Part shown: in pieces, positions 56,601 through 64,000 of the stretch | How positions within the stretch are numbered: position 1 is the first letter of the stretch | How the letters are laid out: every line of letters begins with the position of its first letter | NCBI GenBank assembly: GCA_030035585.1 | Contig: CM057476.1 | Span: 23,296,501 to 23,360,500, forward strand | Reading direction: 5' to 3' | From: Dugong dugon | Lineage: Eukaryota; Chordata; Mammalia; Sirenia; Dugongidae | Length of the DNA: 64,000 bases | The notes under the pieces: generated by a model | Seen by the model: only the letters and a program-made list of their open reading frames with translations | Told to the model about the DNA's origin: nothing | Databases searched by the model: none | Made by a program: the position numbers and the translations under genes

Positions 56601-59600
56601 GATAAAGTTGGGTGAGTGAGCAAGGTTTCCTCAGATCCCAGCCTCTCCACTTCTGAGTTTCTTGGGTGGCTCAGGCCCAGAGCTACAGACCTTTTAGGGC
56701 TAAAGCTTCCCAGAGGGGAGGAAGGTCCACAGGGCGGGAGGGAATGCTTGGTGGAGAGAAGGGACATGTGCCCTTTCCTACTTACAAGGCGAAGGGAGAT
56801 CATGGTGTGGATGGAAGGGTCAAAACTTGGGGAAGATGGTAAGAAAACGAGACATAATAAAAAATGTTCAACATTTTAATTCTCTAAGAATTAAAAAAAT
56901 TAATACTTAAAAAACTGGTATACTAGTGAAGAGATCAGGCCCTGCCTTTTTATTTGAGATTTCCATATGAGTTAAAGGCTGCAAGGGGAAAAAGGGATAA
57001 GTGACCGTGGGAGGGATGGAATTCACAGGAGGGAACTGACGGAGTGAAGAGGCGTTAATGGCAGCCTGGGCTGTGAGCTGACTGAACCTGCGGACCGGCT
57101 TGTTTGTGGAAGATGGAGGCTGGGAGAAGAGCTATCTCCTGGTACCACAGCAGACATGATTTATAAAGTCGTTTTATCCTTTGTTCCTTTCTGCAGCATC
57201 CTGACTTTGAGAGACTATGTACTTGACCTGGGTCACCCCTACCTGTGGGTTCAGAAGCTGGGTGGCCTCCACTTCCCCAAAGAGCAACCACAGGTACGTA
57301 TACTGACCTGGTCTCCTTGGCTGAGGAGCTCTTCTTCCTCCCCTGCTGTGGACTCCAGAGAGGCCTCTGATGGCCTTCTGGGGCTTTGACCCAGCAGAAC
57401 TCTGGGGCTATGATCAGTCCTCCATCAGCTCAAGAGAATTTGAGGCACAGGAGACCTCATCTCTAAAACATTTGAGGCCTACAGATATTTAGGTAGCTTT
57501 TGCCTTCTTCCTGAGCCTGGTAGCCCTCTAAATCAAAGTAAATTGGGTCCTTGCCCTGGGCAGCTTGGCTCCAGGCTCTGCTGCCCAACAGTCTTATGCA
57601 CAAGGATGCCAAAAATGACGAGTAAGCAGAACCCTTCCTTTTCTTAGGAGCTAGCTACAGCCTCTTATTAACACAGCAGCTGTATGCTCCTTCTGGGAGT
57701 CTGGCGCTGCCTGTCACAGCAGGTCAGCTCTGCCATTCCCATAGGCCCCCACTCAAGGTGTGTGTGGTCCAGGCTGCCACAGGTGGACGGTCCTAGGAGA
57801 GTGGCAGTGCCTGGAGGAAGGGAGGAGAGCACCCAACAATGTGTGCTGTTCGCTGTCATTCACAGCACACGGTGATCGCGGACCACTCGCTGAGTGCCAG
57901 CCACATGGAGACCACCATGAAACTGCTGAAGACCAGGGTGCAGTCTCGCCTGGCCCTCCATAAGCAGTTTGCGTCCCTGGGTAAGCGGAGGCTGGGGCCG
58001 TGGCTTGAGAGCCACTTGGACAGGGAGAAGAATGACATAATCTTTCACTCACTACTCTTGAATCCTGACAACAAATCAAAGAGGGCAGGATTCCTGGCTC
58101 TTACAGAGCAGAGGTGTTGGGGAGGGCCCCTGGAGATGATTGCAGTTCCTTCCAGGCAGAGGTCCGATCACCCCTCAGGGCCATCAGGACTGTCGCCTCC
58201 CTCAGAGAGGACACCAAAGCTTTCTGGGTGGCCCACACTAGCGGATCAGTCAGGAGCAACTAGGTCAGTGCATCCCAGGTTTGGTGTGTGTATCCCGTGG
58301 GTCTTTAATGCGAGCCTGATACCAGCCACGCACTGAGCACAGTGTTGGGGAAGAGCTGTGAACAACTAGCAGAGCCCCTGCCTCCCAGAGCTTACACCAC
58401 TCTCCCAGCCCCACCCTCAAGGCCCACAGAATGAATATTTTCTTAGGTAAGCCCTGGCACCAAGGTGATTCTGATGAGCTGCTGACTTAGGCGGTGGCCA
58501 TATAGGGACTTTTTTGAGTTTGTTCATGTAGTAAATTTCAAGTGCTTATCATGTACAAGGAGTCCCTGGGTGGTGCAAATGGTTAGCTGCTAAGTGGAAA
58601 GTTGGTGTTTCAGACCTACCCAGAGGTACCTTGGAAGATCTGCTTCCAAAAGGTCACAGCCTTGAAAACCCTGTGGAGCATTTCTACTCTGTAACACATG
58701 GGGTTGCCATGAGTCAGAATCGACTTGGCAGCAGCTGGTTTGTTTGTTTGCTTTCTACCATGTACAAGGCACTTGCAGGGTGATTGGAGTTAGCATCTCT
58801 CTGATCTAAGAGTCCCTGTTAAGAAAGGCATTGCATTTCCAGGACCTGCATAGAGACCCCACCCCTGCTCCAGCTCTTATAGTGCTCCACGCGGACACTG
58901 ATCTCTTGGGGCACCGTTGCTTGTCTGCTGGGCCCTGCTCCCCGTCAGCATTGCTGAGTTTGTCTTGTCCCAGGGTTGGATGATTGTCTTCCTGGACAGT
59001 GTTTTCTGTGTCAGCATATTTGCTTACTGAAATGCCAGCAGGAGTGTCCCCTGGAGCAGCTCTCCAGCTCTCCTTCCCGGCAGAGGAACTGGCATAGAGC
59101 ACTTTAGTGGTGTACTCCGTCAAGGTCAACTTGGAAAACACAGGCCTCTAGGCTATTTGATCTAATTAACAGTCACTGCTGCGAAGGCATCATCACTGGC
59201 TCTGGCTGCAGGGGTTTTTGTTTCGCTGGCCAACATTTGCATTAAGGATGAAGCCGGGAATGTAGGCACCCAACCCTGACCTTCGGCCAGTGCTATATGC
59301 CCGGGCACAACACCAGCATTCAGGTTGGTGTGTCTACATTGCTAGCACATGGTGACTTGTGCACCTACTGTGTGCTTGGTGTATCGGAACAGCTGGCAGG
59401 GCCATCTGAGCTCTCCAGAGCACCCCAGGAGGATGCTTAGTACCCAGCTGTGGGACCTGCATTTCTACTTGTGACAGACAGCAACTGTCTTGTTCTCTTT
59501 TAGAACATGGCATTGTGCCAGTTACCAGTGATTGCCAGTACCTCTTCCCTGCAAAGGTGGTCTCTCGCCTGGTGAAGTGGGTGACGATTGCTTATGAGGA

Positions 59601-62600
59601 TTATATGGTAGGTGGAGGAGTGACAGGTCAGCCTTGCTTTCCTGGGGACTGCAGACCCATGTCACCCTTCAGCTCCTGCCCCTTCACCTGATGGGCAGAG
59701 CATTTGACCAGAGGAGCCAGCAATTTACTCCATCTCCATGCTGACTGTTCTAGGAGCTGCATTTCACCAAAGACATTGTGGAGGCGGGACTAGCTGAGGA
59801 CACCAATCTCTACTACATGGCACTCATCGAAAGGGGTACAGGTAATTACTCTGCTGATCACAGTGGTTCCAGGCAAGGGGAGCCACTAAAAATAAAAACT
59901 TCGAGGGGTTGTCCAACCCAAATGAAAAATCCTGTAATCTTGTGGTGGGCACTTAGCAGATAGTAGTGGTTGTGATAGCCACTGTTCAGCGAGGAGGTAC
60001 ACTTTGACACAGGCACATGAAAGTTATATCTAATTTAACCCTCCCACAGTCCTAGGAGTGGTAAGATCATTCCCATTTTATAGGTGAGGAAATTCAGGCT
60101 TAGTCACAAAGCTAAGTAAATGGTGGGTTCAAAGCCAGATAGGACCTCTGAGCCTGAGCTCCCAGCCCCTCCGCCTTACCACAGTCGAGGATCAGACATC
60201 CTGTTCTGCCTCTCCACTCCTAGTGGTTGTGATTCCCTGTAAAGTGCAAGGTCACAGGGCCTCCCTCCCTCTCTCTTCTCCAGAGTTTCTGTCTGCACTT
60301 CACAGGCATTGGAAGCTCTGATTCCTCACAGCTCTCTGGTGTCTGACTCTGCTAGGCTTTCCTCCTGGAGCTTTGCAGATTGCTGCCATGGACTGTCGTG
60401 CTCGGCAGGGCCTGGCAGTGCCCACAGATCTGACCCCGAGGCTTGGTGCTGGAGATGCACAGCCAAGGAAGTTGTCTGTAGTGCTAGTACAGGGTGAGAA
60501 GGGAGGGCAAGGTTGGACTCTGGTATTAGAACTCTGTCTCTCTACCCCACTTTTTTCTCTTCCTCATGTCTTTTTTTTTTTTTTTTTTTAAATATTGTGA
60601 AGAAATGAAAGATTTCAGATTCAGTTGAAACCCTTTGATCCATTTCATTCCCTCCCTCATGATAGGTGATCACCATGTGGCATTTGTGCATTCACTTCCC
60701 ATCTTCACCCCCTTTTTAAAAACACTTTGGCTTCATCCCTAAGAATGTGGAGCACTGTTTTTGTTCCACTTGATCAAGTGGTATCTTTATTTATTTATTT
60801 TAAAATTTTTTTTTGTTTATTGTTGTAGTTTAAGTGAAAGTTTACAATTCAAGTTAGTCTCTCATACAAAAATTTATACATATGTTGTTACGTGACTCTA
60901 ATGTCTCTCCCTATACTGTGACAGCACACTCCTCCTTTCCACGCCTGATTCCCCATGTCCATTCAACCAGCTCCTAACCCTCTCTGCCTTCCCATCTCAC
61001 CTCTGGACAGAAGCTGCCTGTTCAGTCTCTTGTATCTACTTGAGCTAAGAGGCACACTCTTCACGAGTATCATTTTATGTCCCACAGTCCAGTCCAATCT
61101 TTGTCTGAAGAGTTGGCCTCCGGAATTGTTTTAGTTCTGGGTTGACGGGGCCATGCTTTCTGGGGTTCCTCCAGTCTCAGTCAGACCATTAAGTCTGGTC
61201 TTTTTACTAGAGCACTGTTTCGAAAGGGCACAAAATATTCAGTCCAAGAAATGTCCAAGCCCCAAGGGCAGGAACTCATTGAGCAGTGACTTCTGCTTCC
61301 TGGTTGAGCTGATGAAGGCTTGGAAGGATGATAAGTATTCTAGAGTAATACGTAGAACAAACGTGATATTAATGTAAATTTTCATGAGATGCATGAGAGA
61401 ATTTAAAAAACTAAGAATGAAATTTAGGTGAATAAATGGACAGCAATCTGAAATATATGTAGTTATTCAATCATTTTTCAAAGACTCAGTTTGAAAACTA
61501 TATATGGTGTAGATTAAAAACAAACAAACAAAAAACAATGGTGAAAAGAGAGAAATTCAGAAATATGTGCAGACTGTTATGACAGAAACAACCCAACGGT
61601 AGAGAAAGGAATCATTTCTCAATAAATGTTGTGACCTTCAGCGAAGAATTATCTTTATCTTAACCTGCACTCTCCTGTCCTATGTTACTTGAATGACTGA
61701 TGGGTCCAAGACTTAAACTTTTTTTGTCTTCATGAATAACTAAAGAGGAACGAGAGACTTAGCCCGTTGGAGGAAAGGAGATGAATGCCATTCTGTTGCA
61801 AAAGGTGAAGTCTGTCACCAAAGAAGACATGAATACATGTTGGACAGATAAACACAAATACTTAGTGTAACAGTTATGAACATAAGCTTTGACATCAGGC
61901 AGGTCTGGTTAAACTCAACACTGCTGCTTACAGCTGTTTGAGGCAACATCAGTTTTCTTTAATGTGTAAAATAGGGTGATAATAATGGTACCCATCTCAG
62001 GATCATTGTCATAGGAGGAAATAAAACGGGAATGAAGGACTTAGCTCAGTGCAGGGAACGCAGTAAGTCCTCAATAAATGTTGGCTATTAAAAGAAAAAA
62101 ATTCATAGAACAAAATATATAAAAATAGAAGGAACAGAATAGGATAAATATATTTGACTGATGTAACAGTCAGTGTACAACACTGTTGAAGAGAAAAGTC
62201 AGATTAGTAAACTTTCACATGGAAAAATCCTTAACTTTTTCTAGCAAATAAGAAAATGCCATTTAAAACCAACCTCTGTCAAAGTCTAAATAGAAATCTT
62301 GGGCAAGCCCAGGTGGACCGGACCCTGGGGTGCTGGCATAGTAACTAGCCCAAGGTCCTTGGAGGGACCAGAGTCACAGGACCACACATGCTGCAACCTG
62401 GCACTTCCATGTCAGGGTTTCTAGAACAAAAGTAAATGTCAGTCAGCACCAGAATGTGCTCTGCAGCACTCAGGTTAATATGAGGCATTTGAGTAAGCTT
62501 CAGGGTCCAGTGGGGAGGGTGCATGGCTGGCAGGCTGGGTCTCAGAACTGAGTTCTCCTCCACTCGCCTCCCTTCCCAGCCAAGCTCCAGGCTGCTGTGG

Positions 62601-63547
62601 TGCTGAACCCTGGCTACTCCTCCATCCCACCTGTTTTCCAGCTCTGTCTGAACTGGAAGGGGGAGAAGACCAACAACAACGATGACAACATTCGGGTAAG
62701 GCCTGGCTGGGGGTGGCGGGAAGAGCAGGAGGGCCTACTCAGGGACAGGGGCTGTGGCAGAACCTGCCGAAACTGAGGGCTTGGGCACTGGTTTAATTCC
62801 CGGGACGGAGGGTCTTGTGGGATTTGTAGAATTTTCTGGAGGCATCATGGTGTAGTAGTGGGAAGAACCTAGACCCATCTCACCCACTTAACTAGCTTAG
62901 GGTCCACAGGTTTCCCCATTTCTAAAATAGAGATAAAAGATTATTGTCTTGAGTTTCTTTGAAAATGTGAATAAACTCAAAAGTATTATAGAAGCACAGG
63001 AATGAGATGATGTGTGAGATCGTTGCAGCTGTTAATTATCATTATGCTTGTTGATTTGATTTGGTAGTGAGAGCCATGAAGCACATTTTTAACCCTAGCA
63101 CCATCTGACTCGGATCTTGAGATTCCTTGTCTATACCTCCATCTTGACATGAGAAGCAGAGAAAGTTACCAGCCAGAATCAGGAAAATCCTGTTGTCTTC
63201 TGCCAACCTGTCCGGCTTGATCTAGTGTGGCCAGCTCCTGTGGGGGCAGCAGACCCATGTCTGTGGAGGCCTCAGCCCCTGGGGATGAAGCCTGGCCAGT
63301 GTGGTCAGCACCCATTGGAGGACAGTGCTGAGATGCTGGCTTTCCCACCCACACAGGCCATGGAGAGCGAGGTCAACGTGTGCTATAAGGAGCTGTGCGG
63401 TGCCCGGCCCGGCCACCAGCTCTTGACCAATCAGCTGCAGCGCCTGTGCGTGCTGCTGGACGTCTACCTGGAGACTGAGAGCCACGATGACAGTGTGGAG
63501 GGGCCCAAGGAGTTTCCCCAGGAGAAGATGTGTCTGCGGCTTTTCAG
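35641..63547 (+). CDS. THOC5: THOC5, THO complex subunit 5 (18 coding exons present, last exon off the window)
   Basis: Coding exons: 35641-35736, 37759-37902, 39771-39884, 40111-40208, 42198-42344, 43923-44037, 47291-47423, 49416-49493, 50402-50442, 50689-50788, 52591-52699, 56510-56611, 57197-57293, 57866-57980, 59504-59607, 59754-59841, 62580-62695 and 63357-63547. All introns are GT-AG and phases agree; 1988 coding bases give 662 codons plus two bases. Human THOC5 has 683 residues, so one terminal exon of about 21 codons is missing on the right. Visible features: an N-terminal nuclear localisation motif KKRKPK; a charged coiled-coil part of the FimP/THOC5 family from about residue 80 to 240 ([32 protein letters not shown]); an acidic linker [14 protein letters not shown] near 309-322 followed by KRRR; and a C-terminal half with [20 protein letters not shown]. 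Family knowledge: it is a subunit of THO/TREX, coupling transcription to mRNA export in the nucleus, and is a substrate of Fms and other tyrosine kinases. No internal stop or frameshift was found. Confidence 0.97.
35981..36103 (+). repeat. AfroSINE, long subtype, 5' part (split by L1)
   Basis: gagccttggtggcctaaagg, ggtttgaacccacccagcag, ctgcttccgtaagatcacag. Resumes at 36693. Confidence 0.9.
36104..36692 (+). repeat. L1 3' end inserted in an AfroSINE, sense to THOC5
   Basis: gagaccggaagaacttgatg, agaccagacttaatggtcta, gtatgtataaatttttatat, then an A-rich tail to 36692. Flanking aagatcacagccaa (36090-36103) and aagatcatagccaa (36693-36706) is a 14-base target duplication with one mismatch. 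The preceding gt|aaga fits the loose TT|AAAA preference of the L1 endonuclease. Confidence 0.85.
36693..36787 (+). repeat. AfroSINE, 3' part (split by L1)
   Basis: catagccaaaaccctatggg, tggtcgctatgagttgaaat, tgactcgacattacccaaga and AAC repeats. Confidence 0.9.
38240..38450 (-). repeat. AfroSINE, long subtype
   Basis: cattgagtcgattccgactc, ggctgtaatctttacagaag, gagcgcttaaccactgcaac. The tail reads cgactcatgg on the plus strand, close to the consensus. Confidence 0.9.
38795..39540 (-). repeat. L1-type 3' UTR, older subtype, antisense
   Basis: ttggtgaaaatatacacaac, gatgactttaggggatagtt, gggtggccgctcacaagctt, gaagaccccaggcactacac match 17610-18300 in order. Confidence 0.6.
39902..40104 (+). 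repeat. 94-base tandem duplication filling THOC5 intron 4
   Basis: ttctccaccctcttctttgt at 39920 recurs at 40014. TGAC followed by a C/T tract starts each unit (39902, 39997) and a third partial one at 40091 that runs into the acceptor. The intron between coding exons 3 and 4 of the list (39885-40110) is only 226 bases, so most of it is this repeat. Confidence 0.9.
41218..41362 (+). repeat. MIR
   Basis: gggttcaaatctcagctctg, gtgtgaccttgggcaagtgg, ctcatttgaaaaatggaaat. Confidence 0.85.
41368..41566 (-). repeat. AfroSINE, long subtype
   Basis: ttgattctgactcatagcga, actgccccgtagggtttcct, cattgcaccaccagggctcc. It directly follows the MIR. Confidence 0.9.
42834..42993 (-). repeat. AfroSINE, short subtype
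   Basis: ggttgccatcgagtcgattc, gggtttccaaggagtggctg, cattgtcccaccaggactcc. Confidence 0.9.
43565..43825 (+). repeat. MIR, near full length
   Basis: ggtgaccttggacaagttac, gccttagtttccttctttag, gtagtaagtgctcagtaaac. Confidence 0.8.
44868..45061 (+). repeat. AfroSINE, long subtype
   Basis: ggcagcacagtggttaagct, ctgcttctgtaaagattaca, cgctatgagttggaatcaac. The octamer ttgtagct at 44876 and 45062 may be part of a target duplication. Confidence 0.9.
45560..46870 (-). mobile_element. L1, ORF2 3' part and beyond, antisense
   Basis: Contains the familiar reversed L1 ORF2 landmarks: tttggggctactatgaataa, gtaatgaaattgctgggtca, gaagttctttatatattttg-like block (agttctttatatattttgta), aagccttttgcccatttttc, tgccaatttgggg-like block. 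All frames are short and broken. It lies in the THOC5 intron between 44038 and 47290. Confidence 0.8.
46926..47113. mobile_element. Tigger-like MITE (about 188 bases)
   Basis: Ends are inverted repeats, cagtgaaacttg at the left and the complement of caggttttactg at the right, bounded by TA dinucleotides, as in Tc1/mariner-pogo (Tigger) elements. There is no coding sequence. Confidence 0.65.
48610..48765 (+). repeat. MIR
   Basis: gcttcctggctatgatatct, ttctcatctgtaaatggcta, gttattgtgaagattaaaaa. Confidence 0.75.
48790..48960 (-). repeat. MIR, antisense
   Basis: catttcatagaagtggaaac, tgaggctcagagcagtgaca. Confidence 0.7.
49680..49905 (+). repeat. MIR
   Basis: cagctctgctgctcactagc, caatttactcttctgtaaaa, ggtgcttagcactgtctttg, gcacatagtaaccactcaga. 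Confidence 0.85.
49985..50205 (+). repeat. L1 3' end, afrotherian type, sense
   Basis: ccagattactggaaacaaaa, aatgagaatgtttacacatt, gatttgctgtgtaaactttc and an A-rich end. Confidence 0.65.
51034..51202 (+). repeat. Inserted L1M-like 3' UTR segment, left arm of inverted repeat
   Basis: catgaaaggcaaagactgag, ggagactaaggagcatgaca, tggatcctagaacagaaaaa. It is the reverse complement, about 96% identical by eye, of 51947-52110. It is bounded by perfect 15-base direct repeats aggtacacagaacaa at 51019-51033 and 51203-51217. Confidence 0.8.
51765..52440 (-). repeat. L1M-type 3' UTR, antisense; holds the right arm of the inverted repeat
   Basis: gacataattttagatttaca, gttgcaaagatggtaatttc, tggtacagtactactaacta, ttctaggatccaacccaggt, gtggcattcatcgtcacatc are reversed L1M 3' UTR blocks. 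51947-52110 pairs with 51036-51196. Confidence 0.7.
54000..54135 (-). repeat. MIR, antisense
   Basis: gtgaggaaactgaggctctg, taaggaactgcccaaggtca, ggagtggagaatgatgattc. Confidence 0.75.
54415..54540 (-). repeat. RTE 3' tail fragment, antisense
   Basis: ttgagtcatctccgactcat, acaaccttatgtacaaaaga, gcgaaacattgtgtggtccc resemble the RTE 3' end at 2338-2440. Confidence 0.6.
54590..55060 (-). repeat. L1M-type 3' UTR, antisense
   Basis: catccactatccagttaggg, tgtattgcaattgggtggag, gcaaggccatatcatcggtg, atctggatctcctaattgat. Related to 51765-52440. Confidence 0.5.
56190..56395 (+). repeat. MIR
   Basis: cctggcttcagtacgtacta, gtttgtcctctgtaaaatga, cctcacagggttgtgaggat. Confidence 0.85.
58561..58758 (+). 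repeat. AfroSINE-related element with target duplication
   Basis: agtccctgggtggtgcaaat (the subtype with the gggtggtgc head), ctgcttccaaaaggtcacag, gccatgagtcagaatcgact. Flanked by identical catgtacaagg at 58550-58560 and 58759-58769. Confidence 0.95.
60000..60185 (-). repeat. MIR, antisense
   Basis: cattcccattttataggtga, ggaaattcaggcttagtcac, gtgggttcaaagccagatag. Confidence 0.75.
60827..61210 (-). repeat. L1 3' end, afrotherian type, antisense
   Basis: gttgtagtttaagtgaaagt, ttacaattcaagttagtctc, cagcacactcctcctttcca, cagtcagaccattaagtctg mirror 36250-36680. Confidence 0.8.
61870..62095 (+). repeat. MIR
   Basis: gctttgacatcaggcaggtc, ttctttaatgtgtaaaatag, gtaagtcctcaataaatgtt. Confidence 0.8.
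62840..63045 (+). repeat. MIR
   Basis: ggcatcatggtgtagtagtg, gtttccccatttctaaaata, ttgcagctgttaattatcat. Confidence 0.7.
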
Positions 63548-64000
63548 GTGAGGGGCCGGGCTCTCATGGGACTTGGGGGCAGAGATCAGGGCTCAGTATA
63601 GAGGCATGCACTCTGTCAGAGGTGAGCCACTCCCCCATACGCTCATGTTTCCACATGCACTTGTCTGTTCACAGTAGAAATTAAAATCCTGCCGCCAGAT
63701 TTCCTGAGGAGAGCTTGTTCCCTCCTTCCTGAAACTTCCCCTGCAGCCCACCTTCTCCCCACCTGGATCAGCTGTTCTTCAAGAACAGGCCGTGCTCAGG
63801 GCAGTGTTTCTGGTCTCCACCCCTTGAAGGTGCAAGTGAGCAGCACTGGACCATGAACCAAGAAGAGGTGGCCAAACCTTACTTTCTGTAGTTTCTGTGG
63901 AAAACAGTAGGGTTTTGCTTGCTTTTTATTATCCAAATATGCTTTTTTACGCTATGCGCATCCCCACCAGCCCCCGGGGAGTCAGCTGTGGCCTTCCTAG
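63548..64000 (+). other. THOC5: Start of the last THOC5 intron
   Basis: After donor TTCAG|gtgagg no acceptor followed by the known THOC5 C-terminal codons appears before the window ends. No repeat was recognised here. Confidence 0.75.

Overview
The window is a piece of a eukaryotic nuclear genome, from a placental mammal. The organism is almost certainly an afrotherian, most likely an elephant or another paenungulate. The evidence is about twenty copies of the tRNA-derived AfroSINE, recognised by its head (gccctggtggcacagtggtt), its tail (cgctatgagtcggaatcgac) and its GGTTTGGTTT end. Degraded RTE-clade LINE copies share that 3' tail, and there are many 3' ends of an afrotherian-type L1.

Two protein-coding genes lie head to tail on the + strand. 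NIPSNAP1 (ten coding exons, 15281-32247) is complete: the joined exons give an open 284-codon frame, the length of the human protein. THOC5 starts in a CpG island about 0.8 kb beyond the NIPSNAP1 polyadenylation signal. It has a non-coding first exon, then coding exons from 35641 to 63547 (18 coding exons, 662 full codons). The last coding exon, about 21 codons, lies beyond the right edge. This matches the known NF2 - NIPSNAP1 - THOC5 - NEFH order of human 22q12; NF2 would lie to the left, outside the window.

Layout: 1-15 kb is intergenic and almost wholly interspersed repeat (L1 3' ends, AfroSINEs, an RTE fragment, a probable solo LTR, a MER5A). 15.0-15.5 kb is the NIPSNAP1 CpG island and first exon. 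15.4-32.2 kb is the NIPSNAP1 body, with a 6.5 kb first intron and a 5.4 kb intron 4 that carries a degraded RTE copy, an RTE deletion derivative and a tRNA-Gly-headed SINE. 32.2-33.3 kb is the NIPSNAP1 3' UTR. 34.0-34.3 kb is the THOC5 CpG island. 34.2-64 kb is THOC5, whose introns hold L1, AfroSINE, MIR and DNA-transposon copies.

The two genes are not a functional pathway: NIPSNAP1 is a mitochondrial protein used in mitophagy, and THOC5 is a subunit of the nuclear TREX mRNA-export complex. I found no structural RNA gene, no CRISPR array and no new protein-coding system. The most informative features are nested retroelements with legible target-site duplications, a tRNA-Gly SINE that appears assembled from the two ends of an RTE element, and a nearly identical inverted repeat with flanking direct repeats inside THOC5 intron 11. 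Family names and human comparisons come from memory, without database searches.
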